This document shows positions 33,814 to 42,081 of a stretch of DNA of 64,000 bases, one piece after another. The notes under the pieces were generated by a model that saw only the letters and a list, made by a program, of their open reading frames with translations, did not search any database and was not told where the DNA came from. The stretch lies in the NCBI RefSeq assembly GCF_013387465.1, contig NZ_VYGV01000013.1:1-64000 (forward strand), in the 5' to 3' direction. The DNA is from Hydrogenophaga aromaticivorans (GTDB taxonomy: Bacteria; Pseudomonadota; Gammaproteobacteria; Burkholderiales; Burkholderiaceae_C). How positions within the stretch are numbered: the first letter of the stretch is position 1; the number at the start of each line of letters is the position of its first letter. A program made the translations under genes and the position numbers.

Positions 33814-34605
33814 ATGAACGCCAATACCCATCCCGATCTCACCCTGAGCCTGCGTGGCGAACAGTCCGAAGTTGCCGTGGTCACGCTCAACCGCGCAGCC
33901 AAACGCAACGCCCTGAACGATGGTCTGATCCTCGCGATCCGCGATCTGTTCCAGAACCTGCCCAAGAGCGTGCGCGCGGCGGTGATCGACGGCAGCGGCG
34001 AACACTTCTGCGCCGGCCTGGACCTGTCGGAACTGAGCGAGCGCGATGCGGGCGAAGGCGTGATGCACTCGCGCATGTGGCACACCGCGCTCGACTGCGT
34101 CGAAAAAGGCACCGTGCCGGTGATCGCTGCGCTGCACGGCGCGGTGGTCGGTGGCGGCCTTGAGCTGGCCAGCGCCTGCCACATCCGCGTGGCCGACGAA
34201 ACCACCTTCTACGCCTTGCCCGAAGGCACGCGTGGCATCTTCGTGGGCGGCGGTGGCGCGGTGCGCATCCCCAAGCTGATCGGCGCGGCGCGCATGACCG
34301 ACATGATGCTCACCGGCCGCGTCTACAACGCCGCCGACGGCGAGCGCATCGGACTGGCGCAATACCTCGTGCCCACCGGCACCGCGCTGGACAAAGCCAT
34401 CGAGCTCGCCACCCGCATCGCCACCAACGCGCCCATGACCAACTACGCGCTCATGCACGCCCTGCCCCGCATTGCCGAACAGCCCGCCGACCACGGTCTG
34501 TTCACCGAAGCACTGATGGCGTCCATCGCCCAGAGCGCGCCCGAAGCCAAAGAACGAGTGCGAGCCTTCCTCGAAGGCAAGGCTGCGAAGGTGACCAAGG
34601 AATAA
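33814..34605 (+). CDS. Crotonase / enoyl-CoA hydratase family protein
   Basis: The 263-aa crotonase has oxyanion-hole segments KRNALNDGL and HFCAGLDLSEL, GAVVGGGLELASACHIRVAD with the first catalytic Glu, and ALPEGTRGIFVGGGGAVRIP with the second. It may hydrate cinnamoyl-type CoA thioesters for beta-oxidation, or act as hydratase-lyase releasing the aromatic aldehyde. The beta-oxidation neighbours favour the first. First gene of a long + strand catabolic operon; ATG at 33814 has no strong Shine-Dalgarno. Confidence 0.88.
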   Translation: MNANTHPDLTLSLRGEQSEVAVVTLNRAAKRNALNDGLILAIRDLFQNLPKSVRAAVIDGSGEHFCAGLDLSELSERDAGEGVMHSRMWHTALDCVEKGTVPVIAALHGAVVGGGLELASACHIRVADETTFYALPEGTRGIFVGGGGAVRIPKLIGAARMTDMMLTGRVYNAADGERIGLAQYLVPTGTALDKAIELATRIATNAPMTNYALMHALPRIAEQPADHGLFTEALMASIAQSAPEAKERVRAFLEGKAAKVTKE

Positions 34606-34682
34606 CCCCCCTGCGCCGCCTGCGGCGTCACCCCCCAAGGGGGGCGATACCAGAGACCCGGCAAAGCCGGTTCCTCGGCATC
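34606..34682 (+). repeat. Dispersed GC-rich intergenic repeat, copy b
   Basis: It shows the consensus order: GCGCCGCCTGCGGCG hairpin, CCCCCCAAGGGGGG palindrome, then ACCCGGCAAAGCCGGTTCC. It begins right at the crotonase stop codon and separates it from the feruloyl-CoA synthase gene. Confidence 0.8.
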
Positions 34683-34757
34683 CCTGTGTTGAGACACGCG
34701 CGCCGGAGCAATTTGAACCCCCCAGCGCAAGCAAACAAGAGCATCTGGAGACAAGAC

Positions 34758-36614
34758 ATGACCGCAGCGAAATACCGCCCCCTGAAATTCGGCGTCACCC
34801 GCGCCACCTTGCGCGACGGTGACACCGGTGTGCACTACCTGGCCGCTGACCAGGCGTTGTTGCCCGTCCCCGATCGCCTGACCGACCGGCTGGTGCACTG
34901 GGCGAAAGAACGCCCGGACCAGACCCTGTTTGCGCGCCGCGTGAAGAACGCCGACGGCAGCACCGGCGACTGGCAACACATCACGTTCGCGCAGGCGCTG
35001 GACGCGGCGCGTCGCATCGGCCAGGGCCTGCTGAACCGCGGCCTGAGCGCCGAGCGACCGGTGCTGATCCTGAGCGAGAACGACCTCGAACACGCGCTGC
35101 TGGCGCTGGGCTGCCTGTACGCCGGCGTGGCTTACTGCCCGACCTCGCCGGCCTACTCGCTGATCAGCCAGGACTTCGACAAGCTGCACCACGTGGTGAA
35201 GACGCTGACGCCGGGCCTGGTGTTCGCCAGCGACGCGCTGCGCTACAGCCGCGCCATGCTCGCCACGCTGGGTGACGGCGTGGAACTGGTCACCACCAAA
35301 GGCACCGTGCCAGGCCGCGACACCACCTCGTTCGCCGCGCTGCTGGCCACCGAGCCCACGCCCGCCGTGGACGCCGCGATGGCCGCCACCGGGCCGGACA
35401 CCATCGCCAAGTTCCTCTTCACCTCGGGCTCGACCAAGATGCCCAAGGCCGTGATCAACACGCAGCGCCTGTGGTGCGCCAACCAGCAGCAGATGACGCA
35501 GTCCATGCCCGTGCTGGCCGAGAAGCCGCTGGTGCTGGTGGACTGGCTGCCCTGGAACCACACCTTCGGCGGCAACCACAACTTCGGCATGGTGATCTAC
35601 CACGGCGGTACGCTGTACATCGACGACGGAAAGCCCACGCCCGCGCTGATGAACGAGACCCTGCGCAACCTGCGTGAGATCGCGCCCACGGTGTACTTCA
35701 ACGTGCCGACCGGCTTCGAAGCCATTGCCAACGCGATGAAGACCGACGACCTGTTGCGCAAGACGCTGCTGTCCAAGGTGAACATGTTCTTCTACGCCGG
35801 TGCGGCGCTGGCACAGCCGATCTGGGACAGCCTGTTCGAAAGCCAGGAGCGCGAGATCGGCGAACGCATCGTCATGACCACGGGCCTGGGCATGACCGAG
35901 TCCGGCCCATTCGGCATCTTCGTGACCAACCCCAACGTGAAGGCCGGCGACCTCGGCTTGCCCACGCCCGGCCTGGAGCTCAAGCTGGTGGACATGCAGG
36001 GCAAGACCGAGGTGCGTTACCGCGGCCCCAACATCACGCCCGGCTACTGGCGCCAGCCCGAGGAGACGGCCGAAGCCTTCGACGAAGAAGGCTTCTTCAA
36101 GACCGGCGACGCGGTGAAGTGGATCGACGAAACCGACGTGCACATGGGCCTGAAGTTCGACGGCCGCATCGCCGAAGACTTCAAGCTCGCCACCGGCACC
36201 TTCGTGAGCGTGGGTCCGCTGCGCGGCAAGATCATCGCGGCCGGCGCACCCTACATCCAGGACGTGGTGCTCACCGGCATCAACCTCAAGGAGGTCGGTG
36301 CCATGGTGTTCCCCACCGCGGCGGTGCGCAACCTCAGCGACCTGCCCGCGGACGCCTCCCTGCACGACGTGCTCGACCACCCCGCCGTGCTGGCGCAGTT
36401 CCAGTTGATCGTGAACGAACTGGCCAAGACCGCCACCGGCAGCGCCAACCGCATCGCCCGCATGTGTCTGCTGGCCGACCCGCCCACCATCGACCGCGGC
36501 GAAGTCACCGACAAGGGATCGATCAACCAGCGCGCCGTGCTGACGCACCGCGCCGACACGGTAGCCAAGCTGCACGCTGAAGGCCTGCGCTACATCATCA
36601 AACCTCAAGTCTGA
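34758..36614 (+). CDS. fcs: Feruloyl-CoA synthase
   Basis: The 618-aa AMP-forming acyl-CoA synthetase activates ferulate, p-coumarate or caffeate to CoA thioesters. The P-loop is FLFTSGSTKMPKAVINTQRL (Lys where many AMP-binding enzymes have Gly, as I recall for this group), followed by CANQQQMTQSMP, LPWNHTFGGNHNF, TTGLGMTESGPF and the hinge/adenylate Asp in GFFKTGDAVKWID. The C-terminal catalytic Lys region (RGEVTDKGSINQRAVL) is present. ATG at 34758 has GGAG (CTGGAGACAAGAC). It is the pathway-defining gene of the cluster. Confidence 0.93.
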   Translation: MTAAKYRPLKFGVTRATLRDGDTGVHYLAADQALLPVPDRLTDRLVHWAKERPDQTLFARRVKNADGSTGDWQHITFAQALDAARRIGQGLLNRGLSAERPVLILSENDLEHALLALGCLYAGVAYCPTSPAYSLISQDFDKLHHVVKTLTPGLVFASDALRYSRAMLATLGDGVELVTTKGTVPGRDTTSFAALLATEPTPAVDAAMAATGPDTIAKFLFTSGSTKMPKAVINTQRLWCANQQQMTQSMPVLAEKPLVLVDWLPWNHTFGGNHNFGMVIYHGGTLYIDDGKPTPALMNETLRNLREIAPTVYFNVPTGFEAIANAMKTDDLLRKTLLSKVNMFFYAGAALAQPIWDSLFESQEREIGERIVMTTGLGMTESGPFGIFVTNPNVKAGDLGLPTPGLELKLVDMQGKTEVRYRGPNITPGYWRQPEETAEAFDEEGFFKTGDAVKWIDETDVHMGLKFDGRIAEDFKLATGTFVSVGPLRGKIIAAGAPYIQDVVLTGINLKEVGAMVFPTAAVRNLSDLPADASLHDVLDHPAVLAQFQLIVNELAKTATGSANRIARMCLLADPPTIDRGEVTDKGSINQRAVLTHRADTVAKLHAEGLRYIIKPQV

Positions 36615-36627
36615 GGAGACACCCACC

Positions 36628-37878
36628 ATGGCACAAAAAGGCTTCTTCAACGCGTTTGCCGACGTGTTCATCCTCGACGGCGTGCGCACGCCGATGGTGG
36701 ACTACTGCGGCGCGCTGGGTCACATCTCTCCGACCGACCTGGGCATCAAGGCCGCCCGCGAAGCGTTGGCGCGCGCAGGCGTGCCGGGCGATCACATCGG
36801 CTCGGTGGTCACGGGCAACATGGCGCCCGGCGATTTCGACCAGTTCTTCCTGCCGCGCCACATCGGCCTCTACGCCGGCGTGCCGGTGGACGTGCCGGCG
36901 ATCATGGCGCAGCGCATCTGCGGCACCGGCTTCGAGCTGTTCCGCCAGGCCGGCGAACACATCCAGGGCGGCGCCTGCGAGGCCGCGCTGGTGGTGGGCA
37001 CCGAGAGCATGACGCGCAACCCCATCGCAGCGTTTGACCACCGCACCGGCTTCAAGCTCGGCGCGCCGGTGGGCTTCAAGGACTACATGTGGGAAGCCCT
37101 GAAAGACCCGGCGGCCGGCATCAACATGATCCAGACCGCCGAGAACCTGGCCAAGAAATACGGCATCACGCGCGAAGAGGTCGATGCGTTTGCCTCGGCC
37201 TCGTTCGCCAAGGCCGTGGCTGCGCAAGAGAGCGGTTTCCTGGCGGGCGAAATCGTGCCGGTGGTCAGCGAGAAGTTCGAGCTCGACGGCTACAAGCCGC
37301 GCGGCATCCGGCTGCAGGGCAAAGTCACCGAAGTGGCGACCGACACCCACGCGCGCATCTCACCGCCCGAGGTGTTGGCCAAACTCAAACCTGTGTACGA
37401 GGGTGGCGTGCAGACCGGTGGCAACAGCGCTGCTTTGGTCGATGCGGCCGCGGCCTGTGTGGTCGCCTCCGGTGCTTACGCCAAGGCCCAGGGCAAGACG
37501 CCGCTGGCGCGCGTGGTCGCTGCGGCGGCCGTGGGCGTGCCGCCCGAGATCATGGGCATCGGCCCGGCGCCGGCCATCCGCCTGCTGCTGGAGCGCACCG
37601 GCCTGAAGCTGGACGACATCGCGCGATTCGAGATCAACGAAGCCCAGGGCGCGCAGACGCTGGCCGTGGGCCGCGAACTCGGGCTGGACCTCACGCGCCT
37701 GAACGTCAACGGCGGCGCCATCGCGCTGGGTCATCCGCTCGCTACCACCGGCGTTCGCCTGACGCTCACGCTGGCGCGCGAACTGCAGCGCAGCGGCAAG
37801 AAGTACGGCATCTCCAGCGCCTGTGTGGGCGGTGGACAGGGCATTGCCCTCCTCATTGAGAACCTGGAAGGAAACTGA
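36628..37878 (+). CDS. Thiolase (acetyl-CoA acetyltransferase family)
   Basis: The 416-aa thiolase has the nucleophilic Cys in MAQRICGTGFELF, catalytic His in NVNGGAIALGHPLATTGVR and C-terminal Cys in SACVGGGQGIALL. The usual NEAFA motif reads NEAQGAQ, an active-site change that could widen the pocket for aromatic beta-ketoacyl-CoA. It would cleave 3-aryl-3-ketopropionyl-CoA to acetyl-CoA and aroyl-CoA. The gene lies 13 bp after fcs with GAGGAGA before the ATG, and 1 bp ahead of the SDR gene. Confidence 0.9.
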   Translation: MAQKGFFNAFADVFILDGVRTPMVDYCGALGHISPTDLGIKAAREALARAGVPGDHIGSVVTGNMAPGDFDQFFLPRHIGLYAGVPVDVPAIMAQRICGTGFELFRQAGEHIQGGACEAALVVGTESMTRNPIAAFDHRTGFKLGAPVGFKDYMWEALKDPAAGINMIQTAENLAKKYGITREEVDAFASASFAKAVAAQESGFLAGEIVPVVSEKFELDGYKPRGIRLQGKVTEVATDTHARISPPEVLAKLKPVYEGGVQTGGNSAALVDAAAACVVASGAYAKAQGKTPLARVVAAAAVGVPPEIMGIGPAPAIRLLLERTGLKLDDIARFEINEAQGAQTLAVGRELGLDLTRLNVNGGAIALGHPLATTGVRLTLTLARELQRSGKKYGISSACVGGGQGIALLIENLEGN

Positions 37879-37879
37879 A

Positions 37880-38644
37880 ATGAACATTCAAGGACAAGCC
37901 GCCCTCGTCACCGGCGGGGGCTCCGGCCTCGGTGAAGCCACCGCCCGCGAACTCGCCCGCCTGGGTGCCAGGGTCGCGGTGCTCGACCTGAATCTGGAGA
38001 ACGCCCTGCGCGTCGCGGCCGAGATCGGCGGCGTCGCCTGCCAGTGCGACGTGAGCAACCCGGAGAGCATGCAGGCCGCCATCGACGCCGCCGCCGCGGC
38101 CCACGGCCCGGCGCGCATCCTGATGCAGATCGCCGGCATCGGCAGCGCCAAGCGCGTGGTCGGCAAGGACGGCAACGCCGCCCCGCTGGAAGACTTCGCC
38201 CGGGTCATCAACATCAACCTGATCGGCACCTACAACGCAGCCCGCCTGTTCGCGGCGGCCTGTGCCAAGCTGGAACCGATGGAAGACGGCGAACGCGGCG
38301 TGATGGTGTTCACCGCCAGCGTGGCCGCCTTCGACGGCCAGGTGGGCCAACAGGCCTACAGCGCCTCCAAGGCCGGCGTGGCCGGCATGACGCTGCCCAT
38401 GGCGCGCGACCTGGCGCAGCACGGCATCCGCGTCTGCACCATCGCCCCCGGCCTGTTCCTCACGCCGCTGATGAAGACCCTGCCCGAGCCGGTGCAGCAA
38501 TCGCTGGCCGCGAGCATCCCGTTCCCGCAGCGCCTGGGCAAGCCCGAGGAGTTCGCGCAACTGGCCACCCACATCGTGACCAACGGTCACCTGAACGGCG
38601 AAACGATCCGCCTCGACGGCGCTCTGAGGATGGCACCACGGTAA
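37880..38644 (+). CDS. Short-chain dehydrogenase (3-hydroxyacyl-CoA dehydrogenase type)
   Basis: The 254-aa classical SDR has TGGGSGLGEATAREL nucleotide-binding glycine motif, Asp in VAVLDLNLENA selecting NAD, active-site Ser (TASVAAFDG), Tyr-x3-Lys (QQAYSASKAG) and SDR C-terminal GHLNGETIRLDGALRMAPR. It resembles type II 3-hydroxyacyl-CoA dehydrogenases (HSD10 type), fitting oxidation of 3-hydroxy-3-arylpropionyl-CoA. ATG overlaps the end of the thiolase gene region (TGAAATGA), GGAAGGAAAC provides the ribosome site. A repeat copy follows. Confidence 0.92.
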   Translation: MNIQGQAALVTGGGSGLGEATARELARLGARVAVLDLNLENALRVAAEIGGVACQCDVSNPESMQAAIDAAAAAHGPARILMQIAGIGSAKRVVGKDGNAAPLEDFARVININLIGTYNAARLFAAACAKLEPMEDGERGVMVFTASVAAFDGQVGQQAYSASKAGVAGMTLPMARDLAQHGIRVCTIAPGLFLTPLMKTLPEPVQQSLAASIPFPQRLGKPEEFAQLATHIVTNGHLNGETIRLDGALRMAPR

Positions 38645-38647
38645 GTA

Positions 38648-38727
38648 CCCACCGCGCCGCCGCTGCGCGGCGTCACCCCCCAGGGGGCGGCGCTGGCGGC
38701 CCGGCAAAGCCAGTTCCGCGGCGCCCT
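38648..38727 (+). repeat. Dispersed GC-rich intergenic repeat, copy c
   Basis: It contains GCGCCGCCGCTGCGCGGCG, CCCCCCAGGGGGCGG and GGCCCGGCAAAGCCAGTTCC. It starts a few bases after the SDR stop and ends about 30 bp before the thioesterase ATG. Confidence 0.8.
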
Positions 38728-38757
38728 CGGTTCAAGCCCCACTTTCCAGAAGCTCCT

Positions 38758-39177
38758 ATGTCAAAAACCGTTGTGTACGAAGTCGAGGTGATGTTCGGCG
38801 ACTGCGATCCCGCCGGCATCGTGTTCTTTCCCAATTTCTCGAAGTGGATGGACGCCTCGTCGCTGAACTTTTTCGTGAAGTGCGGTGTGCCGCCGTGGCG
38901 CGAGCTGGTCAAGACCACCGGCATCATCGGCACCCCGCTGCTGGAGATACACACCAAGTTCATGCGGCCCGCCACCTACGGCGAGCGCCTGCAGATCCAC
39001 ACCAGCGTGACCGAGTGGCGCGACAAGGTGCTGATCCACAAACACGTGGTGATGCGTGGCGACACCGTGCTCTGCGAAGGCACGGAGACACGCGCTTTCT
39101 GCATCAAGCACCCCGACGATCCGACCCGCATCAAGGCCATCCCGGTCCCTGAGGACATCAAGGCCCTTTGCAGCTGA
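38758..39177 (+). CDS. Hotdog-fold acyl-CoA thioesterase (4-HBA-CoA thioesterase type)
   Basis: The 139-aa hotdog protein has the Pseudomonas-type 4-hydroxybenzoyl-CoA thioesterase motif MFGDCDPAGIVFFPNFSKWM with the catalytic Asp, followed by ASSLNFFVKCGVPPW and HKHVVMRGDTVLCEGTETRA. It would release 4-hydroxybenzoate or vanillate from the CoA ester made by the thiolase or hydrolase steps. ATG at 38758; the reading frame is open further upstream through the repeat but has no family similarity there. Confidence 0.9.
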   Translation: MSKTVVYEVEVMFGDCDPAGIVFFPNFSKWMDASSLNFFVKCGVPPWRELVKTTGIIGTPLLEIHTKFMRPATYGERLQIHTSVTEWRDKVLIHKHVVMRGDTVLCEGTETRAFCIKHPDDPTRIKAIPVPEDIKALCS

Positions 39178-39213
39178 CCCGTCAGACCGCACCATCCGAA
39201 TTCGAGTGAACCC

Positions 39214-40926
39214 ATGAACGCCTTCCAGCCCCGCACCGACGACATGAACTTCATCCTGTTCGAGGTGCTGCAAGCCCCCGCGCAGTTGCAGGCGCTGCCC
39301 GTCCACGCCGAGGCCGACGCAGCGCTGATGCAGCAGGTGGTCGAGGAAGCGGGCAAGTTCGTCGCCGAAGTCATTGCCCCGCTCAACCGCGAAGGTGACG
39401 AAATCGGCGCCCAGTGGAAGGCCGGGGCCGTCACCATGCCGCCGGGTTTCCGCGACGCCTACCAGGCCTTCTGGCAGGCCGGCTGGCCCTCGCTGGCCTG
39501 CGCTGCCGAAGACGGTGGCCAGGGCCTGCCCGCTGCGCTGGAAGCCATGCTCTACGAAATGCTGAGCGCGGCCAACCACGGCTGGACCATGGCGCCCGGC
39601 CTGCTGCACGGCGCCTATGAGTGCATCAAACACCACGCCTCGCCCGAGCTGAAGGCGCGTTACCTGGAGAAAGTGGCCACCGGCGAATGGCTGGCCACCA
39701 TGTGCCTGACCGAACCGCACGCCGGCTCCGACCTCGGTCTGGTTCGCACGAAAGCTGTGCCCCTGGCCGATGGCCGCTACGCCCTGAGCGGCACCAAGAT
39801 CTTCATCTCCGGCGGCGAACACGACCTGACCGACAACATCGTGCACCTGGTGCTCGCGCGACTGCCCGACAGCCCACCCGGTCCGAAAGGCCTGTCGCTG
39901 TTCCTGGTGCCGAAGTTCTACGAAGACGGCTCCAGAAGCGCGGTGGTCTGCGAACGCATTGAAGAAAAGATGGGCCTGCACGGCAGCCCCACCTGCGTGA
40001 TGCGCTTCGACGAAGCCCCGGGCTGGATCGTCGGCGAACCCGGCAAAGGCCTGAACGCCATGTTCGTGATGATGAACGCTGCCCGCCTGCACGTGGGCCT
40101 GCAGGGCATCGGCCTGCTCGACGCCGCCTGGCAGAAGGCCGACGCCTATTCGAAGGAACGCCGTCAGATGCGCGCACCCGGCGGATCGGCCAAGGCCGGC
40201 GAGGCAGACCTGATCGAACAACACCCCGCCATGCGCCGCATCCTCGACGCCCAACGCGCCTGGATCGACGCCGGCCGGGTCGTGGCCTACCGCACCGCGC
40301 TGGAGCTGGACATCCTGAAAAACCACGGCGACGCCACCCGCCGCGAGCTCGCCAGCCGCTGGTGCAGCCTGGTCACGCCGGTGCTCAAGTCGGCCTGGAC
40401 CGATCAGGCCTTCCACGGTGCCAGCGCCTGCCTGCAGGTCTTCGGCGGCCACGGTTTCGTGCGCGAATGGGGCATCGAGCAGATCGTGCGCGATTCGCGC
40501 GTCGCCATGATCTATGAAGGCACCAACGAGATCCAGGCGATCGACCTGCTGCTGCGCAAGACCCTGCCCGACGGCGGCGCGGCCCTGTTGCAGCTGCTGG
40601 CCGACATCGGCGGCGAGCTGGGCGACGATGCACAAGCCGTGCGCGTGAAGGCACAATTCGCCCGCTTCACAAGCTTCCTGCGCGAGCGCCTGTTGCCCCG
40701 CGCCACCGCCAAGGACGCCCCCGCCGACCTGGCCCATTGGCTGGCCGACGACTTTCTGCGCGCCGTGGCCATGCTGCTGATGGCCTGGGCCTGGGCCCGC
40801 ATCGGCGCCACCACCGGGGGCTACGCGCCGCGCTGGCAAGCCACACAAACCGGTTTCTGGCGCTGGGTCTGGCCCGAGTTCGACATGCGCCTGGCCATGC
40901 TCGACGCCAGCCTGGACGCGGCATGA
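39214..40926 (+). CDS. Acyl-CoA dehydrogenase (long FadE/DmdC-like)
   Basis: The 570-aa FAD enzyme has CLTEPHAGSDLGLVRTKAVP, YALSGTKIFISGGEHDL, QVFGGHGFVREWGIEQIVRD and catalytic Glu in MIYEGTNEIQAIDLLLRK, plus the extra C-terminal domain seen in the 580-600-aa subgroup. It may oxidise saturated phenylpropanoyl-CoA to cinnamoyl-CoA, feeding reduced side chains into the same route. ATG at 39214, or 39244 (MNFILFEVL). The stop is 45 bp ahead of the MarR gene. Confidence 0.92.
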   Translation: MNAFQPRTDDMNFILFEVLQAPAQLQALPVHAEADAALMQQVVEEAGKFVAEVIAPLNREGDEIGAQWKAGAVTMPPGFRDAYQAFWQAGWPSLACAAEDGGQGLPAALEAMLYEMLSAANHGWTMAPGLLHGAYECIKHHASPELKARYLEKVATGEWLATMCLTEPHAGSDLGLVRTKAVPLADGRYALSGTKIFISGGEHDLTDNIVHLVLARLPDSPPGPKGLSLFLVPKFYEDGSRSAVVCERIEEKMGLHGSPTCVMRFDEAPGWIVGEPGKGLNAMFVMMNAARLHVGLQGIGLLDAAWQKADAYSKERRQMRAPGGSAKAGEADLIEQHPAMRRILDAQRAWIDAGRVVAYRTALELDILKNHGDATRRELASRWCSLVTPVLKSAWTDQAFHGASACLQVFGGHGFVREWGIEQIVRDSRVAMIYEGTNEIQAIDLLLRKTLPDGGAALLQLLADIGGELGDDAQAVRVKAQFARFTSFLRERLLPRATAKDAPADLAHWLADDFLRAVAMLLMAWAWARIGATTGGYAPRWQATQTGFWRWVWPEFDMRLAMLDASLDAA

Positions 40927-40971
40927 CCCCTGTCAAGGACGAACTTTGCGCTCGCGCTATGCTTGCCAGCC

Positions 40972-41505
40972 ATGTCTGAACCTTCCGTCGCCAACACCCT
41001 GCGCCGTCCCCGTGCGCCCCGCAAAACCGCCAGCACCGATCCGGTGAGTCCGTCCGTCGACACGCCCGAGCCCTCCTCGGGCCTGGACACCAGCTACCTC
41101 GAAACCCTGCTCGGCTACAACGCCCGGCGCGCCGCGCTGGCGGTGATCACCGTGTTCCTGCGGCGCATGGAACCCTTTGGCCTGCGCCCGGTGGATTTTT
41201 CGGTGCTCACGCTCATCGCCCACAACCCGGGTGTGACCTCGCGCCAGCTGTGTGCTGAGCTCGACATCCTGCCGCCCAACCTGGTGGGCATGATCAAGAG
41301 CCTGGACAAACGCGGCCTGATCGTGCGCAAACCCCACCCGTCCGACCGCCGCGCGCAGGGGCTGCACCTCTCGGCCGAGGGCAAGCGCCTGCAGAAGCAG
41401 GCCCAGACCACCGCCACCCGGCTGGAGCACGACGTCTCCCACGCCCTGACGCCCGCCGAGCTGGAGACGCTCAATACCCTGCTGCGCAAGGTGTATCTGC
41501 GGTAG
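40972..41505 (+). CDS. MarR-family regulator of the phenylpropanoid cluster
   Basis: The 177-aa winged-helix regulator has a 35-residue basic, Pro-rich N-terminal extension (RRPRAPRKTAS) before the MarR fold: FGLRPVDFSVLTLIAHNPGV, TSRQLCAELDILPPNLVGMI (recognition helix), KPHPSDRRAQGLHLSAEGKR (wing). CouR and FerC-type MarR repressors in other bacteria bind hydroxycinnamoyl-CoA thioesters, so the same is likely here. ATG at 40972; it follows the acyl-CoA dehydrogenase gene. Possible binder of the GTTAT-N5-ATAAC sites. Confidence 0.88.
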   Translation: MSEPSVANTLRRPRAPRKTASTDPVSPSVDTPEPSSGLDTSYLETLLGYNARRAALAVITVFLRRMEPFGLRPVDFSVLTLIAHNPGVTSRQLCAELDILPPNLVGMIKSLDKRGLIVRKPHPSDRRAQGLHLSAEGKRLQKQAQTTATRLEHDVSHALTPAELETLNTLLRKVYLR

Positions 41506-41575
41506 TCCCCAGGCTCGCGCAATCCGGGTATATCCGGAGCCTTGGACATTGCGCCACATTGCTGCAGTGCACACA

Positions 41576-41606
41576 GCTAGCAAACTGCTAGCAGGCGCCG
41601 TATAGT
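41576..41606 (+). promoter_or_regulatory. Twin GCTAGC operator and -10 element before HxlR gene
   Basis: AGCTAGCAAACTGCTAGCAG (41575-41594) contains two copies of palindromic GCTAGC 11 bases apart, about one helical turn, immediately upstream of TATAGT (41601-41606), a plausible -10. This suits autoregulation by the dimeric HxlR protein. Confidence 0.55.
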
Positions 41607-41650
41607 GTTTCTCAAGCCCCGTCACAGAGGGCTGCACCAGGAGACACAAC

Positions 41651-41971
41651 ATGAGTGCCAAAGACCATTCCGCCGTGATCCAGCTCTTTGATCTGCTGGA
41701 ATCGCGCTACGCCATGCGTGTGATCTGGGCACTGAGCGATGGTCACCCCCAGACCTTCCGCCTGCTGCAGGACAGCGTGGGTGGGGTCACCCCCAACACG
41801 CTCAACACCCGCCTGAAGGAACTGCGCGCCGCCCACCTGGTGGACCACGGTGGCGACGGCTACCGGCTCACCAGCCAGGGCGCCGACCTCGCCCGCCGCA
41901 TGACCGACGTGCAGCAGTTCGCCAGCAAGTGGTCGCACCAGCTGGCGCGTGCGGCGGCACACGCAGCCTGA
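41651..41971 (+). CDS. HxlR-family winged-helix regulator
   Basis: The 106-aa regulator matches HxlR proteins: LLESRYAMRVIWALSDGHPQ, FRLLQDSVGGVTPNTLNTRL (recognition helix), KELRAAHLVDHGGDGYRLTS (wing), and no effector domain beyond. HxlR members respond to thiols, aldehydes or quinones. GGAG precedes the ATG (CAGGAGACACAAC). It is convergent with the FAH-family hydrolase gene and separated from it by a repeat copy. Its targets beyond its own promoter are unknown. Confidence 0.88.
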   Translation: MSAKDHSAVIQLFDLLESRYAMRVIWALSDGHPQTFRLLQDSVGGVTPNTLNTRLKELRAAHLVDHGGDGYRLTSQGADLARRMTDVQQFASKWSHQLARAAAHAA

Positions 41972-42010
41972 ACCGTCAGCCGGAGAAGGGGCACCCTTCC
42001 AGCACACACC

Positions 42011-42081
42011 GTGGGACCGGCTTTGCCGGGCCACTGGTGTGGTCCCCCTCAGGGGGAAGTCGTGTCAGCGGCGCAGGGGGG
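42011..42081 (-). repeat. Dispersed GC-rich intergenic repeat, copy d
   Basis: Same element in minus orientation: CCCCCTGCGCCGCTGACAC, CCCCCTGAGGGGGA and GGCCCGGCAAAGCCGGTCCC. It overlaps the last codons and stop of the FAH-family gene, whose C-terminal residues (PLRR) are encoded by the repeat's first hairpin. Confidence 0.75.
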
